From assembly GCA_015501075.1 (NCBI GenBank), contig JADNYJ010000415.1, forward strand, positions 1 to 28,301: a DNA stretch of 28,301 nt. Reading direction: 5' to 3'. Of this stretch, positions 9,792 to 21,265 are shown one piece after another. The position numbers and the translations under genes are program-made. Position 1 is the stretch's first letter. Each line of letters begins with the position of its first letter. Below the pieces are notes generated by a model that saw only the letters and a program-made list of their open reading frames with translations, did no database searches and was not told the DNA's origin. The stretch is from Gymnopilus junonius (Eukaryota > Basidiomycota > Agaricomycetes > Agaricales > Galerinaceae).

Positions 9792-10049
9792 CTACTCATC
9801 TTCATCCAAGTCATCTAGTTCTCTCAGTAAGTCAGGGTTTATATTGACCATTGGTTCTGCATAAAATATTTCTAGGCTTTCATATGTGAACTTTGCCAGT
9901 TGTGCTGTTATCTTTCTCTGGGCCAGCATGTCTCTGAACATCTCTCCTGGGTCATGATGTTTGTTCTTCATTTCTGGCAGGTGGGTATATACTTCCTTCA
10001 AGAAATCTGTCCTAAGGTAAACCGAAATTTGAGGTCCATCAATCGGCAT
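9792..10049 (-). CDS. Orphan ORF, 85 codons, acidic C-terminus
   Basis: I do not recognise this protein. The frame reads YLRTDFLKEVYTHLPEM, then a polar helical region, then an acidic end (ELDDLDEDE). Residue use looks protein-like rather than random, and the frame stays open a further 13 codons upstream of the ATG to a TGA. No acceptor joins it to another exon. It sits just downstream of the MUTYH stop on the same strand, so it could be a remnant of a duplicated or mobile gene, a small gene or chance. Confidence 0.3.
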   Translation of the reverse strand: MPIDGPQISVYLRTDFLKEVYTHLPEMKNKHHDPGEMFRDMLAQRKITAQLAKFTYESLEIFYAEPMVNINPDLLRELDDLDEDE

Positions 10050-10214
10050 TGATGACAGATGTGGAGCGATTACCTTATTCAGACGGTTCCCTCAGAACGA
10101 TGGAAATTTTCTACCAAGAACAACAAATGATTGGGTTATTGGAGTGCCAAAAATTCGCATGAAGGCTACAGGATAATGATATTTACGCCAATACCTCTAA
10201 TCAGGCCGTAGCTA

Positions 10215-12366
10215 TTATCCTGCCTTAGATTTCTCCCATAATTTCTTCGTCAGATTCCAGACTTTAACGACACCCGTTCCAATGCTAGAAGTAATGAAAA
10301 GGTTCAGAATTATCGTAATCAGAACTAGACAAGCTTACTTTGTTTCCATGACTTTGTCCAAAGGAACCCAAATAACTACATCCTGGTCTGTTTGGGGTTT
10401 TATATCAATGGTGCCTTTCCCATTCATTGCTTTCTTTCGTTCGGGTTCTTGTATTGAGAAAGACTCCAAAATCCCAGGCGGTTTGCTTCCACCCTCTAAG
10501 ACGACCCACAGAACTTTATATGTTTTTCGTATATGCGAAAATATGTGGAGGACATCTCCAACAGGCTGGATCTTAGTGATGGAAGTACCTCCCACCTTTA
10601 CATCCCCGCTTTCATGTGATTTATGGAACGTGGGAGCAGGTGAGAAACCCGAAACAAGATTTGACAAAATCTTCGAAGATAACGATTCTTGCTCATGGTG
10701 GGTAATGGTGGTTGAGACATCTACGGAGGTTGGAAAGTCATAAAGTCCAGCCAGAAGACCTGCAACGGGCAAAATTAAAGTAATAAACTAATATTAGCAT
10801 ACTTATTCACATACCATTCTCAGGTCGCCTGGTCATTAAGAAATACCTATCCTTCGCACTGCATTTGGAATGCCATTCTATGACGTGGACAATATCCAAC
10901 TCTTCTCTCGCTTTCTTGCGATTAGCTTTCATGGGAAAAGAGGTAACTTCAACGGGAGCCGGAACTGATTCGCAGAGATGACAAGCGTCTTCAATATCCA
11001 TCAGGGTATCTAGCTACGCTTGGTCAAATACGAAAATAGAAATTACAAAAGAGAAGGATAATACCGATTGTTCATCAACGCCTTTGGATTGCTGATAGGC
11101 AGCGCACCTGGTTCGTAGTGGACATTCCTGGCAATTGGGCTGGCGTACTTTACATACAGTACTCCCGAGTTCTATGAGGGCTTGGTTAATGTCGCCAGGA
11201 TGTCGCGCTATCTGAGAATAAGAATCGACCCCTTCCGACTTGGAGTTAGCCGTTGTGTCTAAGGACAAGTAATTAATTGGCCGGTTGGGTAATCCTTTCA
11301 CTAAACCTGCACCGAACCCTTACCTTCTATTTCCACCATCGTTTGCGCAGCTGCCCATAATATATCAAGAGTTGGCTTGGCTTTAGGGGGAGCATGGAGG
11401 GCAAGAAATCTACTTAGAAGCCGATGAACATTTCCATCAAGCTGAAATAGAACTTTCAGTTGTGCCGTCAATATCAGCTTTTTCATGAAGGCGTACCACG
11501 GGAACTTTTTCGCCATAAGCAATCGAACAGATCGCACCAGCACTGTAGCGACCTATGCCAGGAATATTGGCTTCCATATCTTTGGCGTTGTCAGGCAACC
11601 TTCCATCATGATCCTTTACTGCTTTTTGGGCCCCTGCAAGGAGCCGACTGGCCCTGCTATAGTAGCCAAGCCCCTTCCATAAACTATTGACCTCGTCGAT
11701 TGTCGCTCCGGCCTAAGGGTGAGTCAGTCCAGTTCTCAACGCAATAGTGGCGTTGCACCGACGAGATCACGAATAGTGGGAAATCTGCAAATATCTGTCA
11801 TCTCACACTGAACTCGTCGGGACTGATGGAATAGTAATATCGTGTGCATACCTCTGCATCCATCGGTTATAGTAAGGAATAACTGTAGTGACTTGGGTTT
11901 GTTGCAACATTATTTCCGAGATCCATACCTGTAAATTAATATCGGTACCACAATCTACAATTCACCGGGAGGGAATGCCAAATACCTCATAAGCCCTTTG
12001 TGCACGCTCCTCTGGTCCCAGGTTGGGATCGTAGGGTTGACGCCAGGGCATCCCACGAATGTCGCGTACGGTTTGATACCAACTCAACAGAGCAGAACGC
12101 ACTGCTTGAGGAAATGAAATGGCATGGGTAGACTTTGCATGGAGTGGGACAGCTGCATAGCCTCGTTCGTCTTCGTCTCCATGAGCGGACACGTCATGCT
12201 TGGGTTTCTTGCGTGCCGTGGCCTTGTTCTTCTTTTTGGAAGGAAAATGCTTTGATTTCAATTCAAACGACGCGTCGTCAAATTCAGAATCACTCGGAGA
12301 GGCCACTATTCCTTCATTACTCCAGCTTCCGGAATCCAGGGATTGGGATCGTCGGCGTTTCGCCAT
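10215..12366 (-). CDS. MUTYH: A/G-specific adenine DNA glycosylase (MutY/MUTYH family)
   Basis: Base-excision repair enzyme that removes adenine mispaired with 8-oxoguanine. Nine exons splice cleanly to 556 residues: 12366-11986, 11928-11852, 11784-11763, 11712-11497, 11441-11324, 11231-11065, 11013-10815, 10759-10339, 10284-10215. The N-terminal 90 residues are rich in Lys/Arg runs (KRRR, KKKNK, RKKPK), suiting nuclear import. The catalytic core shows [12 protein letters not shown] with the catalytic Glu near 132, a helix-hairpin-helix [12 protein letters not shown] near 210-221, and [11 protein letters not shown] with the catalytic Asp near 234. The iron-sulfur cluster ligands follow as Cys-x6-Cys-x2-Cys-x5-Cys near 297-313. 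The C-terminal Nudix-like domain has [11 protein letters not shown] and the FSH loop (467-469), which in this family reads 8-oxoguanine, and ends with [10 protein letters not shown]. All key residues are present and no frame breaks were found. Confidence 0.95.
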
Positions 12367-12868
12367 TAAAGCGTCTCGAAAGATACTATATCAGTCAGGT
12401 AAGACCCCTTGACAACAAAATTATGCGGTGGATTGTTGATAGACACGTCAAAGTGCAAAGAAAATGTTGATGGTCAGTTATGAATGCACTTCCCGCCAAC
12501 GTAGTCCAGCTGAAACTGCAGCCAATCAACCACAAATAAACGTGCGGGACAACATTGCACTGCCATTCCTTTGCGCCTTGTACTTTGCGCCCACTATCCC
12601 CCTGAAGGACGTAAGGCTGCAATCTCAATTTGACTCAAGAAGATTGAAAATTACAAGGCGACATCGCATTCTACCTCATTTGTCGTCAGCAGTGGTTTTC
12701 CGGAGCCTTTCCCTGTCATATGAGCCACAGAACGTCTGACACGCCGTGTGTGCGTGCACTTGGACCTTATTGGGTTTACTGCTCTGCCTTGTATTCTTTA
12801 AAAATGTCTGCCATAAAACTATTGCCTCTGTCTATTAATTTAGGCTTGCCCTCTCCAAAGTCTCCCTT
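12367..12868. promoter_or_regulatory. Shared upstream region of MUTYH and the F-box gene
   Basis: This 502-bp stretch separates two divergent start codons, so it should hold both promoters. I see no conserved TATA element or recognisable operator that I would defend. Small open frames here have no family match. Confidence 0.5.
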
Positions 12869-14132
12869 ATGTCCAACCCAGTAGTGCACGTCAGTGTACT
12901 ATCTAGCAGCGAGAGGGCCTCACGACTTGCTCCCGAAATCCACCAGATGATATTGGACAACATCCGGGACTCAAAATTTCACCTTTCGAATTGCAGTCTC
13001 GTATGCGGGTCTTGGCTACATCTATGTCGATATCACCTCTTCAATGAGGTGAATTTTCGTAGCGACTTTGCACGGTTCTTGTCTTCCTCCCCCCATGCTG
13101 CACATACGGTTGCTCCCTACATTCGTAAGGTAGTTATCAAGGGTAATATGACGGTTCGGGGAGATGGAGATTTTCTTATCAAATCAGCTTTTCAACTCCC
13201 AGTTCTTAGGTCTCTCCATGTCGCAAGATTTTCTTGGGAGTGCATAAAATCGCCTTTAGACCTCGCACTGGGAACTCCAGCCGTGATTCAACTTTCGGTT
13301 CTGCAACTTCAATCAGTTTCTTTTGCGTCGTTTAAGATACTCGCTGATTTTTTCGATTCGCTTTCTGTTCTTTAAGACCTTTCACTCGATAATATTTCGT
13401 GGGATGCATTGGGATGTAATTCGACTGAAGATAGGTGTTTCCAAGACCATGCTCCTAAGCAGTCTTCATTCAAAAAATTGCATCTCGCTTCTTGTCACAA
13501 TATAGTAGTGCTCAATTGGTTGCCATACGGCATCGTGTCAGACATGCCGATCGAGGACACCAATTCCTGCCGCCAATTTCCTCGTCTCGTGGCACTATTT
13601 TTCCCCGATATTCTTCCAGCAGAGGCGAATACTTTTGGCACGTTTCTATTTTCGCTCGGTGAAACATTGCAGCATTTAGATTTGGGAATATTGGTTCAAA
13701 GTAATGATGGTCGAAGTCTGGACGGTTAGTTGCATCCAGATTGCTCTTCACATTGTCTCAACGCATAAACTGATCAATTTGACTTTTATTGCAGGCTTTT
13801 TGCATCATCTCAGCCTCTCTACCAACACCAATTTGAAATCCATCATCATACACCAGATAACCCTTTTTCAATTCCCCTCCCATGTGGTTCAGGTTACACA
13901 GTCACTCTCTACTTCGATTTTATCGCCGTGTGCTTGGATTCCCCCTTTTATATCGACCATCCGATCTACTGTCGTCCAGTCCGTCGACTTTCGCATGTGG
14001 TTTAGCAACGAAACTCAGTTGGACATATTTCCCTGGTCTGACTTGTCGTCAGCACTCCTCAAAATCGGAGTCCCTAATTTACGATTCCATATCTCTGGTA
14101 TTGGAAGAGACACGGACCTAGTCGAAGGATAG
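12869..14132 (+). pseudogene. F-box protein gene interrupted by one in-frame stop
   Basis: Expanded fungal F-box proteins usually act as substrate adaptors of SCF ubiquitin ligases. The N-terminus shows a typical agaric F-box, RLAPEIHQMILDNIRDS then CSLVCGSWLHLCRYHLF, at about residues 18-58, followed by leucine-rich segments. The frame stops at TAA 13373-13375 after 168 codons. The same frame then stays open to 13724 with plausible sequence (DLSLDNISWDAL), splices through a canonical intron (13725-13794, GTTAGT to GCAG) and ends at TAG 14130-14132. Read across the stop the gene is 397 codons, a normal size for the family. I could not place an intron that removes the TAA. It may be a pseudogene, a recent nonsense allele, a base error or a truncated 168-residue protein. 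Confidence 0.6.
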
Positions 14133-15365
14133 ATCACAAAACGTATAGAAATTTTTGACCAGAATAAGACCAACCTTCAATTTGATTTTTTGGGATGATT
14201 TAATGCCCCAATTCCAATAATTAATTCCGAAATTCATACCTCGTTTCCTTCGCCAATTTCAACTTTTGCGTATCACGACCGTCGCCTCTCTTTTTCTTTT
14301 GCAAATTTGTAGCAATAAATGTCCCTGTAGCCTTAGTTTCCCATCTGTCTGTGCTGATAACCTTTTCTGTCTGCCGATCTCAGGACTTAAGCAAAATATT
14401 CCCGAACCTTACCCGGCGCGCCAAGAAGAGCTAGAAAGTCAACAACTCGACTCCTGCACAACTCCTTTTCCGGATGAACATAAATGAAAAAAGGTCCAAC
14501 AATGTCATATGCACGTGGCATACCTCGGAAACCGCCTCTTTTCAGGATCAAACCTAGAAACTCTCGTGAGTTTGTGGATCGGAGCGAGGTATTACGCTAC
14601 ATAGTGTGCTCGAGTAACCATGATTTGCCGTCACACGAGATGATCCCAGGTGCGTACGTGCGGACGACATGGGTAACAGCAGAGAGCCGAGGTTGGTCTC
14701 GATCTCGAGTTGGACATGGAAAGAACACCGTGTGGAATCCTAAGCACACACAGAGAAAAGATTTCACTGAAATCCGGGGTTCTGAGTTTGAGTGCGCATA
14801 TGTACGCGGTACGGTTTCATCTGTTGGAAATGCAGCTTTTCTCTCAAATGTCATCGGGGCAAGGCTATCTTGATCGATCTGCTAAAGAGAGACAACTTTA
14901 TCAAACGATCTAAGTATCGTGGTATATAACATACCCTTTGGCTTATGATATAGTTACTGTGCACGGAAATAGACCAGGGAAATCATGCGGACCTGCTTGC
15001 CCTAAATGCAAAACGCCGTCTGCAGATGAGTCAAGGTGTCGTTTAGATCGCTCTGGGAGACTGGCTCCAAATTTACTACATGGATTACCCATGTCTATAC
15101 ACGCTTTGATGCATGATCCTGTCGAGTGGGAGTAAGTTGAGCATATAGAGTTATGTATATTAAATGACCTGTTTCATGTTCATCACCTTTAGCGAAGGAC
15201 GAGGCACGCGATAACAGACCACAGAAGAGAAGATGCGCAGGTATGTTCCAGTGATAGGGTGACAGGTCTCAAATTACTTCAGAAAGAGTAACGAGTGCAA
15301 ATTAAATACGAATACATGCCAGAAAGCGAAGCGGCTTCCCAACCCAAGTAACATGACTGATTCGA
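14133..15365. other. 1.2 kb without a supported gene
   Basis: Open frames such as 14484-14873 on the plus strand (129 codons, basic, Arg-rich) have no recognisable domain or splice context. Nothing repetitive or RNA-like stands out. Confidence 0.4.
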
Positions 15366-15993
15366 TTAATTGTTTTCCACGTTCTCGAAGTCTGCTTGAA
15401 GTCGAAATCGGTACAAAGGTGATCCGGTCAACTTTCTAAAATTTCGCAACACCAATACCTCAAGATGAGGGCACATGTCAAGACCTTTTATAGCAAATCT
15501 CCCAAGGAAATTTGGCGGAACTGCCCATGCCAAAAAGCTTAGGCCTGCCCATGCATAATGCAAATAGGCATCGGCTTCATCCGAATACATGCCCGGAGCC
15601 AAGGTCATGGTATCCTCTAAGATTCGTGCTTTGCCGACAGTTCCAATCGCGGAGGGAAAGTCGAGGAAGAGGATTTCAAAAAGAGACAGAGACAGAAATA
15701 GGAACCGCGAGAATATGTAGTTGAACCATAGAATACCCGAGCGAGAGCAATTGATGATCTGCTTGGCAATATACCACAGAAACCGCGCTCGTCATCTGCA
15801 GCTGCGTCGTACCTTGCCTAGATAACTGCATTGCAAACAAGGAAGCGCCCATGGAGTCCAAATCGGATCTATCCCAAAATCCATTCAAAACTTTCACTCC
15901 ATAAATGAGCAATCTAATAGATCGTCCAGAGAAGGCAGAGGAAAATAACAGCTGACTGGCAAGTGGGAGAAAAACCGGTAAGAGGGGATGCAA
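15366..15993 (-). CDS. Doubtful minus-strand ORF pair with hydrophobic N-terminus
   Basis: I do not recognise this gene. One minus-strand frame starts at 15993 with a signal- or anchor-like hydrophobic stretch (LLPVFLPLASQLLFSSAFSG) and continues to 15676. A second frame, 15608-15366, contains another hydrophobic patch (YAWAGLSFLAWAVPPNF). An intron could join the two, but I found no donor and acceptor pair that preserves phase convincingly. A further frame upstream (about 16240-16145) also reads like a membrane segment but lacks an ATG. Possibly a decayed or fast-evolving small membrane protein; chance is not excluded. Confidence 0.22.
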
Positions 15994-16327
15994 AAATCAG
16001 CCGCTTTCAGAATTTCTGACGTATCCGAGTCATGATTGGGTGATTGATACAACCATGGAACAGCAGACTGCTCAAAGCCTTAAATTTAACGTAAAAATCA
16101 GGACGAGCACGAGCGTTGGAATACTATACCTTGAACAGCCTCAGCATTCCAAGGCGGACGATAGCGGGGCAAAGTGTTCGGAGGATGGCGATTGGCGTGA
16201 AACATACGATGACGGCGGCGGCTGTGTCAATACGATGACATAATCAAGTCGCCACGTCGTGACCCTACTGGTGACACGTCTCGTTCACCGCCCCACTTCT
16301 CGACTCCGTCCTCTGCTCACCACCACC

Positions 16328-17592
16328 ATGTCGTCGAGAATCAGCATCGCCCGCCCGCAGTCCAAACTACAATGTCGACCCGCATGGGCTGTCCAACTCC
16401 CGTCCCTCCTCAGGCTACAGAGCCGCCAACCCTGACGACCCGCTCGAGAAAATCCGAGCGCTCAGTAAAACGATAGAGGACAACGTCGAGATCTACTCCC
16501 AGCCTTTGAAACCCCATTTGCCGGCAATTGGTCGTTTCTTGATTGTGGTCACATTCTTGGAGGATGCGTTGAGGATTATGACGCAGTGGGGAGATCAAAT
16601 TTGGTACTTGCAACAGTACGTATATTCTTGTACCATCCTGTGCCAGCGAGGCACTGAGACGAATGCAGACATCGGTCTTTCCCATGGGGAATCTCGCATC
16701 TCTTCCTTATTACTAATGTCATCGTGAGTCGCACTCTAATTCGCCTGTCATTCTGTGGTTTACGAGGTTTTACCGTGATGTGTAGACTATGCTCGTCGGC
16801 TCTGGTGCAATCATCCTCAAGAAGCATACGGAATATGCTACTGGCGGTCTCTTGGGCGTTGTTATTATTCAAGGCTTTGGATATGGTCTCATCTTCGACT
16901 TAAACTTCTTCCTTCGCAACCTGAGTGTCATTGGTGGTCTCTTCATGGTTTTCAGTGATTCTATGGTGTCACGGAAACCTATCTTCGCCGGCCTGCCCAG
17001 CATTAGCGAGACCGACCGAAAGAAATAGTAAGAGCATCAGTCTATTGCAGTCTTAATAATCTAATATTTTTGTTAGTTTTCTGCTCGCCGGTCGTGTCCT
17101 CCTTATCTTCCTTTTCATCGGTTTCATCTTGCAAGGAGAATGGAGCATCATCCGACTCTTCGTCTCTGTCATTGGTTTAGCTGCCTGCGTCATGGTTGCC
17201 GTTGGCTTCAAGGCCAAATGGTCAGCCGCCTTCCTTGTCCTCGTCTTAAGTATCTTCAATGTCTTTGCCAACAACTGGTGGTCTGTACACTCTGCGCATC
17301 CCCAGCGCGATTTCCTCAAGTAAGCTCCCTTCTTTTATTTACTTTATAATCGCTTGTTGATGTATTTGTTTATAGATACGATTTCTTCCAGACCCTCTGT
17401 TCGTATTTCAGTCATTTATTCTACTTGCATGTACTGACAGTTACCTCAACCAATTTACAGCCATCGTTGGTGGGCTTATCCTATTGGTCAACATGGGTCC
17501 TGGTAAGTCCTCATACAGTCTCATTGCAAGACCAATGCTTACAACATCCTTCAGGTGGTCTCTCCGTCGACGAGAAGAAGAAGACGTATTAA
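16328..17592 (+). CDS. ERV29: ERV29/SURF4 family ER-Golgi cargo receptor
   Basis: Polytopic membrane protein that packages soluble secretory cargo into COPII vesicles and cycles between ER and Golgi. Exons: 16328-16615, 16669-16723, 16786-17027, 17077-17319, 17376-17398 (23 nt), 17461-17502, 17555-17592, giving about 309 residues, a normal length. Conserved blocks include KIRALSKTIEDNVEIYSQPL, FLIVVTFLEDALRI, GFGYGLIFDLNFFLRNLSV and NVFANNWWSVHSAHPQRDFL. Several hydrophobic transmembrane segments are present. The C-terminus ends KKTY, a dilysine COPI retrieval signal. The start ATG sits in a strong context (CACCACCATGTCG), but its frame does not continue into the conserved reading. The frames MSSRISIARPQS and NYNVDPHGLSNSRPSSGYR are offset by one base at about 16361-16367, so a small indel lies there. 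The rest is intact. Confidence 0.9.
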
Positions 17593-18116
17593 AATCACCA
17601 CATTTATTAGTATTACCCATGGATCGTATAGCCCATTGAATCCATCTTCATATCCTATTATGCCTATGGAGGCTCGGTGTGAGATTTTCGGGTCAGATAT
17701 TTGCGTATACCCTTGTATCCCACATGCCTCCTTCCTACTCAAAATGATATTCGCTTTTCCCGACGAGTCGCCTTTACAAGTCAAGGTCTGGTACTGAAAG
17801 CCAGCATTATGAATGGTCTACGCGAGGTCCGGGGACAGGTACATACCTTAGCGCATCGATGACGCTGAATCTAGAGTCCAGCCGAAGTCTAGCCGCATCT
17901 ATAATCTAATCTAATCTGATAATGATATCGGCTCGGATCTAATTATAGACAACACGTGAGCCAGATAAAAATCGGGGGAAAATCACTGTTTGAAATTTCA
18001 TTTACCTTACCTTCCCATTCAATTCTGACTCTTTGGACTACGTCTGGCCTCTATTTAAACATCCTTCTGATTACTAGACGACTTTTTATCCATATTTTCA
18101 AGCAAAACCCTCTGTG
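17593..18116. other. Intergenic region between ERV29 and ENP2
   Basis: About 520 bp holding the ERV29 3' end and the ENP2 promoter. There is a short run of AATCT units near 17900-17916 and a CACGTG E-box near 17954. No further gene is supported. Confidence 0.5.
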
Positions 18117-20739
18117 ATGGCGGACACAAGTAATGTCAAGGTCTACACTGTAAATGGCGCAACAGCAGGCTCTTCTTCCTCTTTACCAGACTGGCTCACC
18201 AGAAAACGAGCTGCAAAAGGGAAAAGAGCAGTGAGGGAGCATGTAGAGGGCACTATTGAACTCATCCAGGGATTCGAGTTTCCGGAAGCCAGTAATCGTC
18301 TCAAGACGACGAGGGACGGGCACCATGTCATTGCAACGGGGACTTACAAACCGCAAATGCGGGTTTGGGATTTGGATCAGCTGTCTCTGAAGTTCGAGCG
18401 ACACTCAGATGCTGAAAATGTGGACTTTGTTGTGCGTGAGTTGTTCACCGGTTCTTAAAGGTGGTCTTGCGGTTTTCAGTTGGAACTCATGTTTTTTTGT
18501 CTTCTAATTTTTAGATGCTCTCGGATGACTGGACAAAGTCTGTACACCTCCAAAATGACCGGACGATAGAACTTCATACACAGGGCGGCTTTCACTACCG
18601 AACAAGAATACCCCGTTTCGGTCGCTCGCTTGCATATCATTTCCCTTCATGCGACACCTACTTAGCAGCCACAGGCAATGAAGTTTACCGACTCAACCTC
18701 GACCAAGGGCGGTTCATGACGCCTCTGTCTATTGAAGAAGGGGACGACGGAGAAATCCTGGGAGTCAACGTTGTAGACATTAACCCAGTGCACAATCTCC
18801 TTGCTTTTGGAATCGACGGAAATGGGACCACACAATTCTGGGATCCACGTTCTCGCTCGCGTGTGGGTATCCTGAGGTTGCCTCGAGACCGACTTATGCC
18901 TGTCGGTGGGCTGGAGGACAGTCTCAGCGTCACCGCCATCGCATCTCGTGTGGATGGGCTGTCGTATGCCCTTGGGACTTCGACGGGGCATACAGTTCTG
19001 TATGATATCCGTGCCGCGAAACCTTTTGCGCTGAAGGACCAGGGGTATGGGTTACCTGTTAAGGATGTGACCTGGATTGAGGGAGGTAGTCGTATGGCTG
19101 GAGATGGAATGGTTCTCAGCGCTGACAAGAAGGTCATAAAAATTTGGGACCGCAATGCAGTATGCCTTTTTTTTCTCCGCTTTCAGTTACTCGAACTCAC
19201 AAAATGTCTTCTCGCATAGCCTGTGTCCAACTTTGTCTCAATTACTCCAGCAAGCGACTTGAACGATGTCCATCATGTTCCTGGTAGTGGCTTGCTTATG
19301 ACAGCCAACGAAGGCATCCAAATGGCAACGTACTACATCCCTCAACTTGGGCCTGCTCCACGTTGGGCTAGCTTCCTGGAGAACATCACTGAAGAAATGG
19401 AGGATCAAACCACGCGGTCTGTTTACGATGATTACAAGTTTGTTGGGCGCAATGAGCTCAAGAAGTACGTATAGCATCCTTGTCATGAGCCATATCTGAT
19501 AAAATCTAACAATTTTACTTCTTTTTCTAGCCTGGGTTTAGACCACCTCGTTGGCACACCCGCTCTCAAACCATACATGCACGGCTACTTCATGTCTCTC
19601 AAGCTGTATGACACAGCCCGACTCATTGCCAATCCCTTCGCGTACGATGAGTATCGCGAGAAACTTGTCCGAGAAAAGATGGAGAAGATGGCTGAAACCA
19701 GAATTCGGTCATCGAAGAAGGGTGCGAGTGTCAAGGTTAACAAGGCTCTTGCCGAGAAGATTTTGAAGGAGGAAGAGAAGGCCAAACTGAGGGCGGAGAA
19801 GAAGCAGAAGAGGAAGGTTGCTGCTGACTTTATGGACGTTGATAATGAAGAAGCTGCTGAGGGTACAAAGGAAGAAAAGGAGGAGTCTGAGAGACGACCC
19901 AATTTACTCTCGGATCCTCGTTTTGCCAAAGTATTTGAAGATCCGGCCTTTGCCATCGACGAGAACTCGAGAGAATTTGCGTTGCTCAATCCATCAGCTG
20001 CTGCTCAGATCAGAGAGGGTACTTGGCAGAAGACCGCCATGGAAGAAGAGGAGGAGGAAAGCGACAAGTTCTCCAGTGATGGTCTCGGCAGAAGCGACGA
20101 CGAGAGTGCGAGTGACGAAGATGACGAGGATGCTTCTAGCGATAGCAGCGCTGAGGGAGGTTCGTTTCTTTCATTTTTTTAATCCTCTATCAGGAACTTC
20201 ATTTACCATTTGTTGGTTTTCTAGAACTTACAAAATACGTGCCCCAATCTCGGGACCAAAATAGGCAAAGTTGGAACCCTACTGCCAACCCAAGAGCCCG
20301 CAACCAAAACAACAAAAAAATTGATATGGTACCCATGCGCCCTCAAACAGCCGGTCTATCTCAGCGTGCTGGTTCTTCCATAGACAAAATGCTACCTTTG
20401 GACAGCGCCGCGCGCCGCCATCTAAAGAAAACGCTTTGGCTTCTGGTAAGAAGCCAGCATTTCGAGAAGGAGGTCTGCAGGTGCAAACGACCACGACGAC
20501 AGGGGTCCAATGGAGATTTCTTGGGTGCCCTCATCTTCAGGGAACAAGGACGGGGATGGAGAGGAAGGGGGCGCAGGAAGGATAAGGCTCGCCGGAAGGG
20601 CGTCGAGACGTTCGGTGCGGGTCTGGAAAAGGGAGCAGTGGAGGACAAGGCCGACTTGGCTGAATCTGAAAGGCATGGTCGGACACACCGGAGACAAGGT
20701 ATTCGTAGTGGCAGTAAAAACGCCTTCCGGCGGATTTGA
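18117..20739 (+). CDS. ENP2: NOL10/ENP2 nucleolar WD40 protein
   Basis: Nucleolar protein of small-subunit ribosome biogenesis (Enp2 in yeast, NOL10 in animals). Exons 18117-18431, 18515-19159, 19220-19464, 19531-20159 and 20225-20739 read 783 codons plus stop. The N-terminus carries LPDWLTRKR, and WD40-like repeats follow (MRVWDLDQLSLKFERHSDAE, DDWTKSVHLQNDRTIELHTQ, VIKIWDRNA). Then come GLDHLVGTPALKPYMHGYFM, a long Lys/Glu coiled coil, and the NUC153 motif near residue 525 (LLSDPRFAKVFEDPAFAIDE). An acidic Ser/Glu/Asp tract leads to the basic tail GSGSKNAFRRI-like end (SGSKNAFRRI). The annotated frame is open throughout. However, between about 20389 and 20585 the family-like peptide switches through the other two frames and back, as if three single bases were missing, so about 60 residues there are doubtful. 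Confidence 0.92.
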
Positions 20740-21265
20740 TGGGCATTATGGGACTGGTTCTTTCGAATTCTATCCTTGGTCACATTGCGCCTGTCTTTTT
20801 TTTGCGTTGGATTGCTTTGATGTTAATGTCATTTTTTCGCCGTTGCTATTTCTTTCTTATCCTTTTGGTTCAAATTTAATGAACGCATCTAACTCGGGGT
20901 CCGATTTCCCACTTCGAATGATTATCGATTATGTAGCACGCCAGAATGATATGAGACGTGGAAGGTTAATCGAATTACGACATGAGAGGCACTGTTTAAA
21001 TTTAAAAAACGCACACTGTCTGTACCACGCATTCGAAGAAGTGCGGCGAGGTGTCGGACAGGAGTTGATACTCCTAAGAAAGTGGCTACCTCTATCACGG
21101 TTCTGAGGCGCGTTATAATTGGGAAAGGGTTTATAAAGGACGTTTAAATGAAAACGTTATAACTTAAGTGACATATTTCTTGAGTCTCCAGAATACTTGG
21201 TAGGAATTCACACACCGCGGCTGTGGTGCAAAAAGCCGTACCATTTAAACAGCAGTTCAGTTTCA
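20740..21265. other. Convergent 3' intergenic region
   Basis: About 520 bp between the stop codons of ENP2 (plus) and the dehydrogenase (minus). One plus-strand frame stays open to 21106, but its sequence has no recognisable domain and continues a frame that overlaps the ENP2 end. Presumably it holds both 3' untranslated regions. Confidence 0.45.

Noticed and set aside
10282..10743. Plus-strand open frame of 153 codons
   Set aside because: Antisense to the MUTYH Nudix-like exon, which carries the FSH loop.
18662..19155. Minus-strand open frames of 109 and 156 codons
   Set aside because: Shadows of the ENP2 WD40 exon on the other strand; high GC at third positions keeps the frames open.
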